From positions 1,061,501-1,125,500 of the forward strand of contig JASFXZ010000020.1 in assembly GCA_032209605.1 (NCBI GenBank): a stretch of DNA of 64,000 bases, in the 5' to 3' direction. A program made the position numbers and the translations under genes. The notes below the pieces were generated by a model. It did not search any database. It was not told the origin of the DNA and was given only the letters and a program-made list of their open reading frames with translations. Source of the DNA: Mactromeris polynyma (taxonomy: Eukaryota > Mollusca > Bivalvia > Venerida > Mactridae). Numbering within the stretch: the first letter of the stretch is position 1; every line of letters begins with the position of its first letter. Shown here piece by piece: positions 21,402 to 33,725 of this stretch.

Positions 21402-22480
21402 GCACACGTAGGGAAGAAGAGCACACGTAGGGAAGGAGAGCACACGTAGGGAAGGAGAGCACACGTAGGGAAGGAGAGCACACGTAGGGAAGGAGAGCAC
21501 ACGTAGGGAAGGAGAGGACACGTAGGGAAGGAGAGCACACGTAGGGAAGGAGAGGACACGTAGGGAAGGAGAGCACACGTAGGGAAGGAGAGCACACGTA
21601 GGGAAGGAGAGCACACGTAGGGAAGGAGAGCACACGTAGGGAAGGAGAGGACACGTAGGGAAGGAGAGGACACGTAGGGAAGGAGAGCACACGTAGGGAA
21701 GGAGAGCACACGTAGGGAAGGAGAGCACACGTAGGGAAGGAGAGCACACGTAGGGAAGGAGAGGACACTTAGGGAAGGAGAGCACACGTAGGGAAGGAGA
21801 GCACACGTAGGGAAGGAGAGCACACGTAGGGAAGGAGAGCACACGTAGGGAAGGAGAGCACACGTAGGGAAGGAGAGCACATGTAGGGAAGGAGAGCACA
21901 CGTAGGGAAGGAGAGCACACGTAGGGAAGGAGAGCACACGTAGGGAAGGAGAGCACACGTAGGGAAGGAGAGGACACGTAGGGAAGGAGAGCACACGTAG
22001 GGAAGGAGAGCACACGTAGGGAAGGAGAGCACACGTAGGGAAGGAGAGCACACGTAGGGAAGGAGAGCATACGTAGGGAAGGAGAGCACACGTAGGGAAG
22101 GAGAGCACACGTAGGGAAGGAGAGCACACGTAGGGAAGGAGAGCACACGTAGGGAAGGAGAGGACACGTAGGGAAGGAGAGGACACGTAGGGAAGGAGAG
22201 CACACGTAGGGAAGGAGAGCACACGTAGGGAAGGAGAGCACACGTAGGGACGGAGAGCACACGTAGGGAAGGAGAGGACACGTAGGGAAGGAGAGCACAC
22301 GTAGGGCAGGAGAGGACACGTAGGGAAGGAGAGCACACGTAGGGAAGGAGAGGACACGTAGGGAAGGAGAGCACACGTAGGGAAGGAGAGCACACGTAGG
22401 GAAGGAGAGCACACGTAGGGAAGGAGAGCACACGTAGGGAAGGAGAGCATACGTAGGGAAGGAGAGCACACGTAGTGAAG
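21402..22480. repeat. 19-bp minisatellite, ~57 copies
   Basis: Unit CACACGTAGGGAAGGAGAG, with a common GACACG variant. The rare GCATACG variant recurs at 22068 and 22448, exactly 20 units (380 bp) apart, pointing to a higher-order duplication. The reverse strand of the unit lacks stops and 19 is not a multiple of 3, so all reverse frames are open over ~1.1 kb; not genes. Confidence 0.97.
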
Positions 22481-22582
22481 GGTCACAAGAAACTACAACC
22501 AGGGGGGACACAAGGAGTTTTGGTCATCCAAAATCATCCGGCACAAATCAAATATTCTAACGAGTTTTCAAAAAAGACTATA

Positions 22583-23319
22583 TTCGACGCAGGGGACTTT
22601 GTTCGGCGCAGGAGGCTTCGTTTCGCCGCAGGTGGCGATGTTCCGCGCAGATGGCGATTTTCGGCACAGGAGGGGATGTTCAGCATGGCTGGCGATGTTC
22701 GGTGCAGATGGCGATGTTCGGCGCAGGAGGTGGTGTTCGGTGAAAGAGGCGATGTTCGGTGCAAGAGGCAATGTTCGGTGCAGGAGGCGACGTTCGGCAC
22801 AGGAGGCGATGTTCGGCACAGGAGGCATTGTTCGGTGCAAGAGGCGATGTTCGGTGCAGGATGAATGGCAATTGTTCGGTGCAAATGGAGATGTTCGGCT
22901 CAGGAGGCGATGCTCGGTGCAAATGGAGATGTTCGGCACAAGAGACGATGTTCGGTGCAAATGGAGATGTTCAGCACAGGAGGCGATGTTCTGTGCAAGA
23001 GGCGATGTTCGGCACAGGTGCGATGTTCGATGCAAATGGAGATGTTCGGCACAGGAGGCGATGTTCGGTGCAAGAGGCGATGTTCGGTGCAGGAGGCGAT
23101 GTTCGGTGCAGATGGCGATGTTCGGTGCAGGAGTCGAAGTTCGGTGCAAGAGGCGATGTTCGGCACAGAGGGCGATGTTCGGTGCAACAGGCGAATTTCG
23201 GTGCAGGAGGCGATGTTTGGTGCAAGAGGCGATGTTCGGCACAGATGGCGATGTTCTATGCAAATGGCGATGTTCGGCGCAGATGGCGATGTTCGGTGCA
23301 AGTGGCGATGTTCAACACA
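22583..23319. repeat. Second 19-bp minisatellite, ~39 diverged copies
   Basis: Unit GATGTTCGGTGCAGGAGGC, with mixed GTGCA/GCACA, GGAGG/AGAGG/AAATGG and other variants; neighbours differ more than in the array just upstream. It starts about 100 bp after that array and has the same period. Confidence 0.93.
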
Positions 23320-24151
23320 CATTACAGAAATGCTGCCGTTATTCCATTGTGTTGTTTTCCTTTTCTAATCAAGTTCAGAAGGTTGATTCAGTAACTTTCA
23401 ATAAAACAAATAACCTTGCATAACCTTGTATCAGATCTTCATGTAATCAATTAAAGTATGGAAAAAAGCTCAGTAAATGCAGTTGCAACAGCCATTCATT
23501 ACCATCCTCTCTAAGTTATATACTAGTGTGCATTACAAAAACATCTGACACCGATTTCTCCATCCTACTATTTCTTATTCCCATTTAATGATTTAGGAAC
23601 ATAATATTAGGACATATTTGTTGGCAACTGCGCAGAATAAATGCATACACTATATTCAGAAAGGGTTTATCTGTACAAAGGATATATTGCCTCACGGCCT
23701 TTGGACGTAAACTCCGTTCAGTCAATACTTATCAGATATCAAATATGTCATAATAATCATGAGTAGTATGTTCGCTTACATTTTGTCCTAGAATCCTCAT
23801 AGAAATCAAAGGCATTGCTACTGAAAACATGCTTTATGCTGACTGGAAAATTATTGTCTATCTATGATATTTGATTTAGTCGAGTGTTTAATATGAACTA
23901 AATGCAAATGAATTGAGAAGATTGCAGTGGAGCTCCAAGACAGAATACAAATCTGTTCAATTTGTGAATTATGAACGTTCCCAGTGTTTGAAGCAAACAT
24001 TTGATTATAGCTTACGAGTCGCATTGCATGTCCCCCCGCACTAACAGCTGCTGATTTACACGTCAAACATGTATTGGCAGAGGACGAATGCAATAAATTG
24101 AAGGCCACATTCATAATTCAAAACGTCCATAGACAGACCTAAACGACAGAC
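23320..24151. other. No feature recognised
   Basis: AT-rich spacer. A reverse 87-codon frame at 23851-24114 has no family resemblance. Confidence 0.4.
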
Positions 24152-24193
24152 GCATGCGCAATGTAGTGACGCAAGACAATAGAAACAATAAAA
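24152..24193 (+). repeat. 42-bp repeat, inverted partner at 25972-26015
   Basis: GCATGCGCAATGTAGTGACG followed by CAAGACAATAGAAACAATAA is present here and, inverted and ~90% identical, at 25972-26015. The pair is ~1.8 kb apart. Immediate flanks do not match, so these are dispersed fragments or ends of a degraded element. Confidence 0.7.
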
Positions 24194-24660
24194 AGAGACA
24201 AAACAGACAATACTCTAGAAATCCACTAGCCCGACGTCCCGGACAAGTCTAATTGCCGAATCGGGCTACCAACACTTGAGTTGGACTTAGTCCAGGACAA
24301 TTCTGTTTTAAAGGCCTGGATTCAATGCTACATAAATGACCCCAACACAATGAAATTAACAACACGCAATAGTTCATCCACGCCTCCTTTATTGTTAATA
24401 TGTACCCCATTCCATGCTCGGACAACTAGCCTCCCATGTCAGACAAGTCAAATATAACACGTACGAGGTACACTAGTCCGCGACAACTGTATTTTAAGAA
24501 AGTTTCTAGAGCCCTGCTAACATCATATAATGCAGAACTAGACAGTGATAAGCCATTGTGTCATCTTCCAAAAGACAATCAAGACATCATGGCTAAAACA
24601 ATCTTTTTTGGATATAAAGTTATGTCTTCCTTGAACCCCTGTTCCCTTATGCATGTACTC

Positions 24661-24780
24661 TAGAGCTTCCTAAAATGCATTATGTTTTATGGATTGTTGT
24701 TTTCCCGGAGGTCTGTTTAGGAGGCAATGTCTTATGTATGTGGCGTTCCCTGTAGCAACTCATTCCATTCTCTCTTTCGT
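24661..24780 (-). mobile_element. E1 element, head fragment
   Basis: Minus-strand E1 head: contains the inverse of TTGCTACAGGGAACGCCACA and of ACCTCCGGGAAAACAACAAT. Truncated before the minisatellite-forming segment. Confidence 0.75.
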
Positions 24781-24882
24781 TCCCTGTGATAACAACTCAA
24801 TCACTATGTTCATGTCTTCTTGTCCTTCTGGTTGTCTGCGTTCTTTGTATGCGTATTTTTGCTAGACATCTATATACGAGTA

Positions 24883-25116
24883 TGAGCGCTGACGTTGGAC
24901 ACCTCTTCTGTAAGTGACGTTTTTTCAAGAAAACGCAATATATGATGTCACTATTTGCAAGCATGAAACATACATTATTCCATATGCTCACTTCGTTTTC
25001 ATAGTGCCATATGGGGCAAATATTGTTTGCTGTCAGTACATAGTGCCGTCACATAAGAAGTATTCTGGAAATGACGTCACTTAAAGAAGAGGTTGGAAAT
25101 CGTACAGCGGCGCTCA
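24883..25116 (+). mobile_element. CRE-MITE copy 5
   Basis: Full length, with TGAGCGCTG and GGCGCTCA ends and TA on both flanks (24881-24882 and 25117-25118). One perfect TGACGTCA remains near the right end; other positions are mutated (TGACGTTT, TGCCGTCA). Confidence 0.85.
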
Positions 25117-27022
25117 TATAGTTTTATATACGGATTAGAACACATGCCGTATCAACTCATCGACAGATCAATCCATCCAGTCATATATGAATTTGTTCAA
25201 TAGTACTACTTTAATATTAAATTGTCATACTTCAAACGAAATACTATTTTTTCGATTTTCCGACGCTCACAAAGAGCTGACTTTGTCATTTATGTATGAT
25301 GCACTGAAGATAGAAAGCTTTGTAATATGCTGAGTGTACCGACTACTTTTTCTCCAAAATTACACTTAATGATAAGATGAATCAAAACAAAAATTTACAT
25401 ATATTTGCATTTCTCCCAATATCTTCGGTTATAAGCGGTTTTGTCAATTTGCATAATAAGCGCCACCAATTGCTAGTCCGACGTGAATGACACACGCATC
25501 AGCCACACGCATCAACAATGGGGCATAGATATTGCAATATATACAGACAAATTTCCACACAATGCCTCTAATATACTTAATGAAATGAATAATTTGACAT
25601 TGTTCTTCAACATTATAATATAGGTGAATTATGTGTATGCAGAATGGAAATTTAGTGATGGCTTAATGTTTGTTCCTTCTTAGTACGATCTCTATACCTA
25701 TTTGTATGTTCATTTGTCTGATTGTTCTGGGATAATTGTTGTTGGTATGTGGTGTTCATGGTAACAACTTAACATTTCGTTAGAGACTTAGTTGTTACAG
25801 GGACGATTTGAAGTGATTTCCAATATCATAAGTCCAGAGGTGCATTTTTAAGAGGAAGGGGAAGTAGGTGAGAAAAGTTAGCTAACGTAGAAAAGGTAGC
25901 TGTCCAAAAAACGTATGAACGTTTCGCTAGCTACAAAAAGGCGCGCGCCAGACCAGACGACACTGTTCCGCATTTTATTGTTTCTATTGTCTTGGGTCAC
26001 CACATTGCGCATGCGGATAGCAAAACCAGTACTGTCAGATTACGCTACCTATCCAAAGATAGGGGCTACTTTTCCTACTTTTAAGAAACGGCACCGCTAC
26101 TTTCCATCTGTTTTCTACCTCTATAAAACGCGCCACTGTGTCTTATAAGTTAATGTTGTTATTGCTTTCTATGTCCTTATCCTTGTGGTTATGGTTTCTA
26201 ATCGCCCCAGCGAGGACTTCATTGTCCGTTTCACTTAGTTTTTGTGTCTCCTTCCTTTGTGCACCTCCCCCTTTCCTTTGCTTAGATCTGTCTAGAGAAG
26301 TTCAGATTGATGAAATGGCCTTGCGATGCTCAACATCTTCTCTTTTATAATGTTCATTCTATAGACTTACCCTACTCATCCGAACGCTTACGCTAATTAT
26401 TGATTCCTATGGAACTAGTTGTTATACAATCTGTCTTGCATGACTGCAAATCTATGTTGTCTAGGCAATTGTTTTCGACAATTCTTACAGTTTGTTCAGC
26501 CAAATGTCAATTTATTTCTCCAGGGAAGAACGTTGCTACATCTTACTTACATTGTTGTGTATGCAGACTGAAGCTGTAGTCCAAACGCTAAACGTTACCA
26601 TGACGTTCTGTCTTGTTGACTCCCAAGGATTGGTAATTTATATTTCCATACTATACAAAACGGGTTGCCATTAGTTTATTATATTAAGAAGAGACTTGCT
26701 CGTCAATTTGTTACAATGACTCCCAGCTATGGGGAACGAGTAGGAATGGCAAGCATATCATAACTATGAATATTAATACATATTATATATACAACCATCA
26801 ATGTAGATACAATAATGTGTTAACCAATAGAAAGTCAGGATGAACTTAAGATAAGAACAGACATTTGGGTGGGAAATAGAAGTACCAACTTGGATAGTTC
26901 AGCGGCAATAACGGAAATTGGGGTTTAAGCATGGTCAAAGGTTACACCCAACATCACACTTTTCCTGCCATAACTTATATGAAATCATAACAATGACAAT
27001 TCCCCTGTGAATGAAGATAATA
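25117..27022. other. No gene recognised
   Basis: AT-rich sequence holding the inverted 42-bp repeat partner (25972-26015) and weak E1-like fragments near 25740-25800. The short forward frames at 25915, 26138 and 26492 show no recognisable domains. Confidence 0.4.
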
Positions 27023-27261
27023 TTAGCGCTGCTATTGGATTGACAACCTCTTCCGTAAGTGACGTCATTTCAAGAAAACGCAACATGCGATGTCACTTTT
27101 TGCAAGCAGGAAATAATATTTACCCCATATGGTCACTTAGTTTTCATGTTGCCATATGGGGCAAATATTGCTAACTGTCAGTACATGGTGACGTTACATG
27201 TGACGTTTTCTAGCAATGACGTCACTTAAAGAAGAAGTTGGAAATCGTACAGCGGCGCTCA
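27023..27261 (+). mobile_element. CRE-MITE copy 6
   Basis: Full-length copy with both inverted ends and two perfect TGACGTCA octamers. It lies ~170 bp upstream of the start of the signal-peptide-like frame at 27434. Confidence 0.85.
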
Positions 27262-27433
27262 AATATATGTGCAAATAGACCTGTGAAGCCGGCCAAACAT
27301 GCACTCGATGACTTATCGTAAGCTACGATTAGCGGAGGAAAACCGGACGCTTAGTACCCTGCACTCGTAACCGCCTATTGTTGCATGTACAATTTAATAT
27401 AGTAAAATATTAACGTCGGATACGGTCCAAAGT

Positions 27434-27673
27434 ATGAAGGTTGTTGTCCTGCAAGTGTTTGTCTGTTTACTGCCTGTCCATGTGTGTGTTGGAGGTCAAC
27501 ATATACTAGAGAACGGCAATTTCCAAGCACAGACAGATTCTGTTGTCAAGGTAATTACAGCTTGTAGAAAAGATCAAGTGGGAATAGTAGACATGTTTAC
27601 CGAAGACGTTGACAAATATAAGATATTGTCTCACAACACAATTCTCGATAGTAATCGAACGTTCTGTACGTGA
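27434..27673 (+). CDS. Putative small secreted protein or signal-peptide exon
   Basis: A 79-codon frame. Residues 1-21 look like a signal peptide: Met-Lys, then a hydrophobic core rich in Val/Leu/Phe, ending Val-Gly-Gly before Gln. The mature part would be ~58 residues with two cysteines (C44 and C78). The first 39 codons align without gaps to the block B copy at 38699 with 21 identical residues, so the frame may have been under constraint. After codon 39 the DNA reads AAG|GTAATTACAG|C, which could be a splice donor, so the true product may be a signal-peptide exon joined to exons I cannot identify. In block B about 350 bp lies at this exact point, consistent either with an intron or insertion there or with a deletion here. 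Similarity resumes beyond it (TGGGAATAGTAGACA versus TGGGAATAGAAGACA). Family unknown. Confidence 0.4.
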   Translation: MKVVVLQVFVCLLPVHVCVGGQHILENGNFQAQTDSVVKVITACRKDQVGIVDMFTEDVDKYKILSHNTILDSNRTFCT

Positions 27674-28099
27674 TTTTCGTTGTATAAACGTGAACTTGCT
27701 AAACCATTGTTTGCCCTGTATAAGCGGTCTATCCCAAAGGCTGCATGGCCTTTTATATAGTATTACCCACATCAATGTTCTAACGTTTAACATTTATCGA
27801 ATTGTTGTCCACCGATAACTTGCGCAAAGTATCAAGCGTGAGGAAAAGTAGTACAGGGAAGGCATATCATCAATTAGGACCAATGAAATACATGTAAGTG
27901 TTGAAACTGTAAAGGATTTCACGTCAATAAATTATTCAACATGAACATGGATTATGTGATTTTCTTGTGCGTGTTTAGTCATAATGCTGTATAATGCCAA
28001 TTTAAAAATATACGCATCGTGTTAAACCCGGTCTTCTTTGACACAAACTTATCAAACATACAGGGTGTTTAAAATTGCTTCACATTTTTAATAATAAAA

Positions 28100-28335
28100 G
28101 AAAGAGAATGAGTTGCTACAGTGAATACCACATACATAAGACCGTGCCTCCGCACATAGACCTCCGGGAAACAACAATCCATAGAATATAAGGCACTGGA
28201 GGAGGCACAAGGGGACATACGTAAGGAGACTCAAGGGTACATACATAAGGGAACATAGGCGCAAGGAATGGCATAGCCGACCCTAAGGGATAACTAGGAG
28301 AAGCAAAGAGGACAACCAGAGGAGGGGAGTTGTAC
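28100..28335 (+). mobile_element. E1 element with an incipient two-unit repeat
   Basis: E1 head (GAGTTGCTACAGTGAATACC) through AACAACAATCCATAGAA to GCCGACCCTAAGGGATAACT. Between them the minisatellite-forming segment is present about twice (ACAAGGGGACATACGTAAGG, then CTCAAGGGTACATACATAAG), an apparent intermediate between single-unit copies and the large arrays. Confidence 0.75.
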
Positions 28336-28414
28336 CAGTGTAAATAACCAGTCGTTAGTAATACTGCATTCGTTTGAATGCAACTTCAAGACAGTTTTCA
28401 TTCCCGCATTTGCA

Positions 28415-28485
28415 GTATCCTTAATGCTGCAGTATCCTTATTGCTGCAGTATCCTTATTGTTTCCCCCCCCCCCCTCCCGGTTTG
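28415..28485. repeat. ~18-bp repeat x3 and poly-C run
   Basis: Three copies of GCAGTATCCTTA with TGCT linkers, followed by a run of ~13 C near 28468. Confidence 0.8.
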
Positions 28486-28980
28486 CCACTTAATCTCTCT
28501 TTTATAAAGCAATCGATCTTCAAGGAAATAAACAGCTCTGAATTTCCATAATGTATCACACTTGACTTCATATGAACGCTGCGTGTCATGTCTTGATTCA
28601 ATGCTGTAGGGTATTCACTTTGATTTATATCCAAATATCAATCTGTGAAATGCACGCTGTTACAATGTGGAAATCGCTAGCAAGTAATAGTTATATCTTA
28701 TATACAATACGGGGTCTCTTTCAACCAATTACATCATGTTAGGCAAAATACGTATTTTGTAAGATTATTGGATTATATCGCAGAATCTTGATATATATGT
28801 TATAGTATTTAGGATCAATGCGCATTCGTATCCATAATTTCATTTCAAAGTGGCAATATACTGATTCTTAATTATATTGGTTCAGCGAACTAAAAGGCCT
28901 CACGTGGATTAGATCACCCTGATTTAAATGAAGTTTTTCGCAGCTGGTGTCAGAAATTAGCTCAATTACTTCGAGTCTGG

Positions 28981-29285
28981 TATACGCCCTTTCATAGAAC
29001 GGGACGTATTACAGTTTCACTTGAGGCGTACGGGCTGGCGTTTTTCGGCGTCCAGTAAGTTGTCCGATCAATAACTTTAGAAGCATTTGTCCAATCATCA
29101 CCAAATCTGGTTAGAGAGTGTATGGGTATAATATCTCAAACAAGTTCGATACTCAACCATATCGCTCTTGTCACTCAGGAGGTATCGCCCTTTGATTATA
29201 CAAATTACCTTAACTTTGTCTTGTTTTAACTTAGAGCTCCGACTTAGGACGGGCGTATTTTGTGACAGTTTGCCACTCTTGTTCA
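28981..29285. mobile_element. E3 element (ACGGGACGTATT / GACGGGCGTATT ends), copy 1
   Basis: Left end ATACGCCCTTTCATAGAACG followed by GGACGTATTA; right end GGACGGGCGTATTTTGTGAC, AGTTTGCCACTCTTGTT. The interior shares GTATAATATCTC and ATATCGCTCTTGTCACTC with the copy at 58965-59602 but has one internal unit instead of three. Non-coding. Confidence 0.75.
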
Positions 29286-29394
29286 GTTTTAACATTATTG
29301 TTTCTTCGTTCATGGTTATTTATAGTGTGTATGTCGTTGTATGCGTAATAGTTATTTGTTTTAATGATAAGTTACTGCAATCTTAGTCAATTTA

Positions 29395-29815
29395 TGTGTA
29401 TGTGTTGGTAATAACTGACCATAAATCGGTTTAGTGTGAGGGTAGCTAGCTGTTTTTACTGACTGCTCAAGGCTGTCAATCGCTATGTTGTTATTATTTC
29501 TATAAAATATTTGTTAGAAACTTGTCCCCATGTACATTAAACTTGAGGCAATATTCCTGTCCCCATTTTACGGCCAGTGGCCATTTGATTTTTTAAATTG
29601 TCCTTTGGTGTATTCCAAACTTCCTCCTTCGCTGTTCTCTCAAATTATCCATGGTTGTTTTGGGTAGTCGACGAGAAAATTTCTTAATGTCCCATTCTCA
29701 TAGATGATTGCCCTAACACCTCCTCAGTCCAAAATGTTTCGTCGGCTGATGTTTCCCTGTGATCTGTGTGGGGAGGCATAGTTTTGTGTAGGCGGCGTTC
29801 TTTATAACAGCATAT
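29395..29815 (-). mobile_element. E1 element, long diverged copy
   Basis: Parallels 7430-7925: GGGTAGCTAGCTG, GCTCAAGGCTGTCAATCGCTA and, at the other end, CCCTGTGATCTGTGTGGGGA. The minisatellite-forming segment is poorly preserved. Confidence 0.6.
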
Positions 29816-30125
29816 TTTTTAAATGGCGCCCGGTTTGGTACATTCAGCTTAAATGAAATGCCGACCTTTGGTGTTTTCTGACAGGAATCGATATCCGATA
29901 TAGTTTAATCATTCAATCGCAAAGTGTTTTCGAGGTGATTATTGTTTTAACGTTTTCACTGGATGTTATTAATTTGAATTCCATTTTCAATCATAACGTT
30001 TTTTTTTCTTTCTATTATGAGAAAAAATCCTAAAATTAAATTTGGCCGTTGTACGCGCATAATCGTAATACGCCTCGACTTTTGTTTGAAATACTATAAT
30101 ACCAGACAGTAAGGTAGGTATGTTA

Positions 30126-30300
30126 AAAGAGAGTGAATAGGTAGCTACAGGGAACGCCACATACATAAGATAGTGCCTCCCCACACAGATCTCTGGGAAA
30201 ACAACAATCCATAAAACATAAGGCTATTGAGAAGGTTAAAGGGTACATACGTTAAGGAACAGAGGCGCAAGGAATGGCCTGGCAGACCATAATTATGTTT
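30126..30300 (+). mobile_element. E1 element, single-unit copy
   Basis: Head GCTACAGGGAACGCCACATA, AAACAACAATCCATAAAACA, one unit (AAAGGGTACATACGTTAAGG), then AGGCGCAAGGAATGGCCTGG. Inserted in block A only; block B has its own E1 insertions. Confidence 0.8.
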
Positions 30301-30815
30301 CCCTACACAAGGTATTGACTCTACGTTTTGTAATAATACAATACAATAAAACGACTGTATACATTAGGTGCACAGTATATCTTCCGCGGGTAATATATAA
30401 AAATAATTACAGATGTTGTTTTGTAAGATGACACCGCAATTAAAGCAAATTTATTTCTACAATTTGCGACGCGAGCAGTACGATTCACCAATAAAATACG
30501 CAGTAACCACGAATATATCAAGGTAAATTGACAGGATTTAACTACGACACACGTCTTGATACTACGCCATACTTTATTTATTACAAGGAAGCACCGTTCA
30601 ATTGTACATACATCGTTATACGTACGTAGTTTATAAATCCCAAAGAAATATTATGTAAATACGCCATGTCATAAACTACATATATTGCTATCAAGCAAAA
30701 ATGAGAGTCTTATTAAAACTTTGGCTTTTTATATTCAATTTGCTTCATTGCGTAAACTAATGATACTGCAGTTATAATTAAAAATGTTTTGTCTCTACTA
30801 TACTTACCTGTAGTA

Positions 30816-31395
30816 TATGTATTGTATATGTATTGTATATGTATTGTATATGTTTTGTATATGTTTTGTATATGTTTTGTATATGTTTTGTATATGTTTT
30901 GTATATGTTTTGTATATGTATTGTATATGTTTTGTATATGTTTTGTATATGTTTTGTATATGTTTTGTATATGTATTGTATATGTTTTGTATATGTTTTG
31001 TATATGTTTTGTATATGTATTGTATATGTTTTGTATATGTTTTGTATATGTATTGTATATGTTTTGTATATGTTTTGTATATGTATTGTATATGTTTTGT
31101 ATATGTTTTGTATATGTTTTGTATATGTTTTGTATATGTATTGTATATGTTTTGTATATGTATTGTATATGTATTGTATATGTTTTGTATATATATTGTA
31201 TATGTATTGTATATGTTTTGTATATGTTTTGTATATGTTTTGTATATGTTTTGTATATGTATTGTATATGTTTTATATATGTTTTGTATATGTATTGTAT
31301 ATGTTTTATATATGTTTTGTATATGTATTGTGTATGTTTTGTAAATGTATTGTATATGTATTGTATCTGTATTGTATATGTATATTAAATGTATT
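30816..31395. repeat. 12-bp repeat, ~48 copies
   Basis: Alternating TGTATATGTTTT and TGTATATGTATT units. The 12-bp unit has no forward stop triplet, so all three forward frames stay open (Tyr/Val/Leu/Cys/Phe/Ile strings); not genes. At the matching place in block B (40450-40510) there is only GTATGCAAAATACTTGTATGTG-like sequence. Confidence 0.95.
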
Positions 31396-32910
31396 CTATG
31401 TGTATTGTATTATATTGTATTGTACGCGAAACTGTGTTTTGAAACTTACATGTACAGATCTTACCATTCCCTTCACATGTTTATAATTCGTGGAACGATT
31501 ACATAATTACGGCATAATAAGTGAGAGGCTGCATGCGACCTTGCTGTTTCTTGCCACGGACCGTTCGAAGCAATCGGATTACCTCGGCTTTTTTGTTAAA
31601 ATAGGCATAGGATGTTATGTGTTGGGGAAAGTAGTTTCAAAATAGCTGCCGAAGTGAATATGTAATACCTAAGTCTCAATTAAAGCGGTGGTCGGGCGCT
31701 TTTCGTCAAGATTTTTTGTTTTTCATTTATTTTATTTTAGTTTGACAATTTTATTAACAATTTCAAACATATAAGATGTTTGGTGGTAGGAAAAGTAAAA
31801 ACAATAACAATATTTTAAAAATATTTAAGAATAAGTGCTGACATTTTAAAGGTTTGTTCTTCGGTGTACCCACCATTTTGTCCAACCAACCATCATCATG
31901 TGACTTGTGTGAAGGCAGTGGTTATTGCTGTACTGCAAGGGAAGATAACCGCCACGTAGAGTTTGATTCAATATATTGATTGAGACAGCCCTGAACTTTG
32001 TGCTTCTGGTCATTTACTCTACGAAGCCATGTAAAATGTAGATATGTTTTGCAAACCGTAAAGTAAAGACCAGTTGTATGGCAATTTCACATTCACAGAA
32101 AGACCAAGCCACGTATCACGTATGGGTCACTACTGATATCAACACGGGTATTAACTAAAACTGACAATAAGTTGTTAATGAAGGAACATCTGGACATCGC
32201 ATTTAATTAAATCAGGACTAAAATAATATATATAATATTATATAAGTTACACATACGCCTTGAGACAGGTAATAGCGGTGCAGTTTGTAAGATAAATCAT
32301 GATGTGTCAAAACATTTGTATGTCTAAATGTCTAATACATTTAACTTATATCCTGACAACGTAAATATGCATTGGGCGTTTGTAAAGTCCTTGTCAAAAA
32401 GTGAAAAACATCGAAATATTGATCAAAATTATATACTTGTTGTACTGATATAATGCTCGGAAATGAAATACCTATTTATTATTTGACGTTTTCTGACAGA
32501 TAATTCAATCAAATTTATGGCTTGCTTCGAAGTAAATTGAGTCCGGCTGAAAACATTGTCGATTTTTAGATGTAGTTTTGATTGAATTATCGGCGAAACA
32601 GACACGTATCTGACGGATTACTGTCAAGTGCAAAGTTTCATATGGAATACCTAATTGAATACTGATCCATAATCTTGTCTTCTTTATCAAAATATCCAAT
32701 TACTTTCGGGCATTTCACGTACGTTTATGTTACCATAGCCATGATTTGTATGCTATATTACATTTTATCTCGCGAGATGCATTGATTCATGCATTATAAG
32801 TACATTAAATATATCTAGTATGACATATCTGCAGTGACAAGCTTTATTGGATAAAATTCATTGAATTAAGTTGGAGTATTCTTTTTTTAAGTTTCTTACC
32901 AAATTAGTAA

Positions 32911-33076
32911 CGAGACGTCACCATGTACTGACAGTAAGCAATATTTGCCCCATATGGCAATATGAAAACGAAGTGATCATATGGAGTAAATATTGTTTCC
33001 TGCTCACGTCACATGTTGCGGTTTCTTGAAATGACGTCACTTACAGAAGATGTTGTAAATCATACAGCGGCGCTCA
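32911..33076 (-). mobile_element. CRE-MITE copy 7, one end truncated
   Basis: Central palindrome and right terminal inverted repeat (to GCGGCGCTCA) are present; the other end stops near AACGAGACGTCACC. One perfect TGACGTCA. Confidence 0.8.
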
Positions 33077-33209
33077 TCTGTTAATCGCACAAACTACAAT
33101 TGAAATAAACACCAATGATCTGATAATTGCATTTAATAAATAACTAAAACGTATTCAATACAATATAATACGCTTATTCGAGTATTAAACATTCAATTGA
33201 GTAGACATA

Positions 33210-33389
33210 TAGTGTTGGACCTCGTTTATTCGAAAACATTCCAACTGAATACTTGGTATCATCCGAAATAAATAGCCGATCCCGATGTATCTTCTTAGGC
33301 ACGTCGAATTGAAATAGGCTATTACAAACCATGTATTATTCGAAATAAAACTTTGGACACGATTTATTCGAATGAACGATGTCCGACTG
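33210..33389 (-). mobile_element. 'TTCGAAT' MITE, inverted single copy
   Basis: Ends AGTGTTGGACCTCGTTTATT and ATTCGAATGAACGATGTCCG then ACTG are inverted relative to each other and match the dimer at 2589-2910. TA follows the right end. Confidence 0.7.
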
Positions 33390-33725
33390 TATATAAAACG
33401 CTTCCAATCACGATGAATAAACTTCAACAACGTTCTACTAGGATACTTTTATTGCATTTGAAACCAGTCTTGCACTCCACCAGTGCTACACGAAAAGAGA
33501 ATAATAGCTTTCACTAACTGTGCACTTAATCTGTCTAAACAGATTGTCTGAGTGTCACATTTGTGTCGTCTGGAGGATTAGAAAAATGACGAAACAATTG
33601 GGCGACGTAACAAAGGCGCAGATTCACAAGCCACATTGCGTTTAAAAGCTCGTTTATCCGTACCTAATGGTTGAGTAGGGTTTGATCATGAACTTCGAAT
33701 AACTGAAGTTCGCAGGGGTATTGGT

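Noticed and set aside
21351..22511. Cys/Ser/Pro/Leu-rich ~380-codon reverse frames
   Set aside because: 19-bp array read in all frames; no sequence outside the array is shared with a protein family.
24152..26015. 1.86-kb transposon bounded by the 42-bp inverted repeats
   Set aside because: Neither flank nor interior supports it: no target duplication, no coding, and a CRE-MITE and an E1 fragment lie inside. It is more likely two separate fragments.
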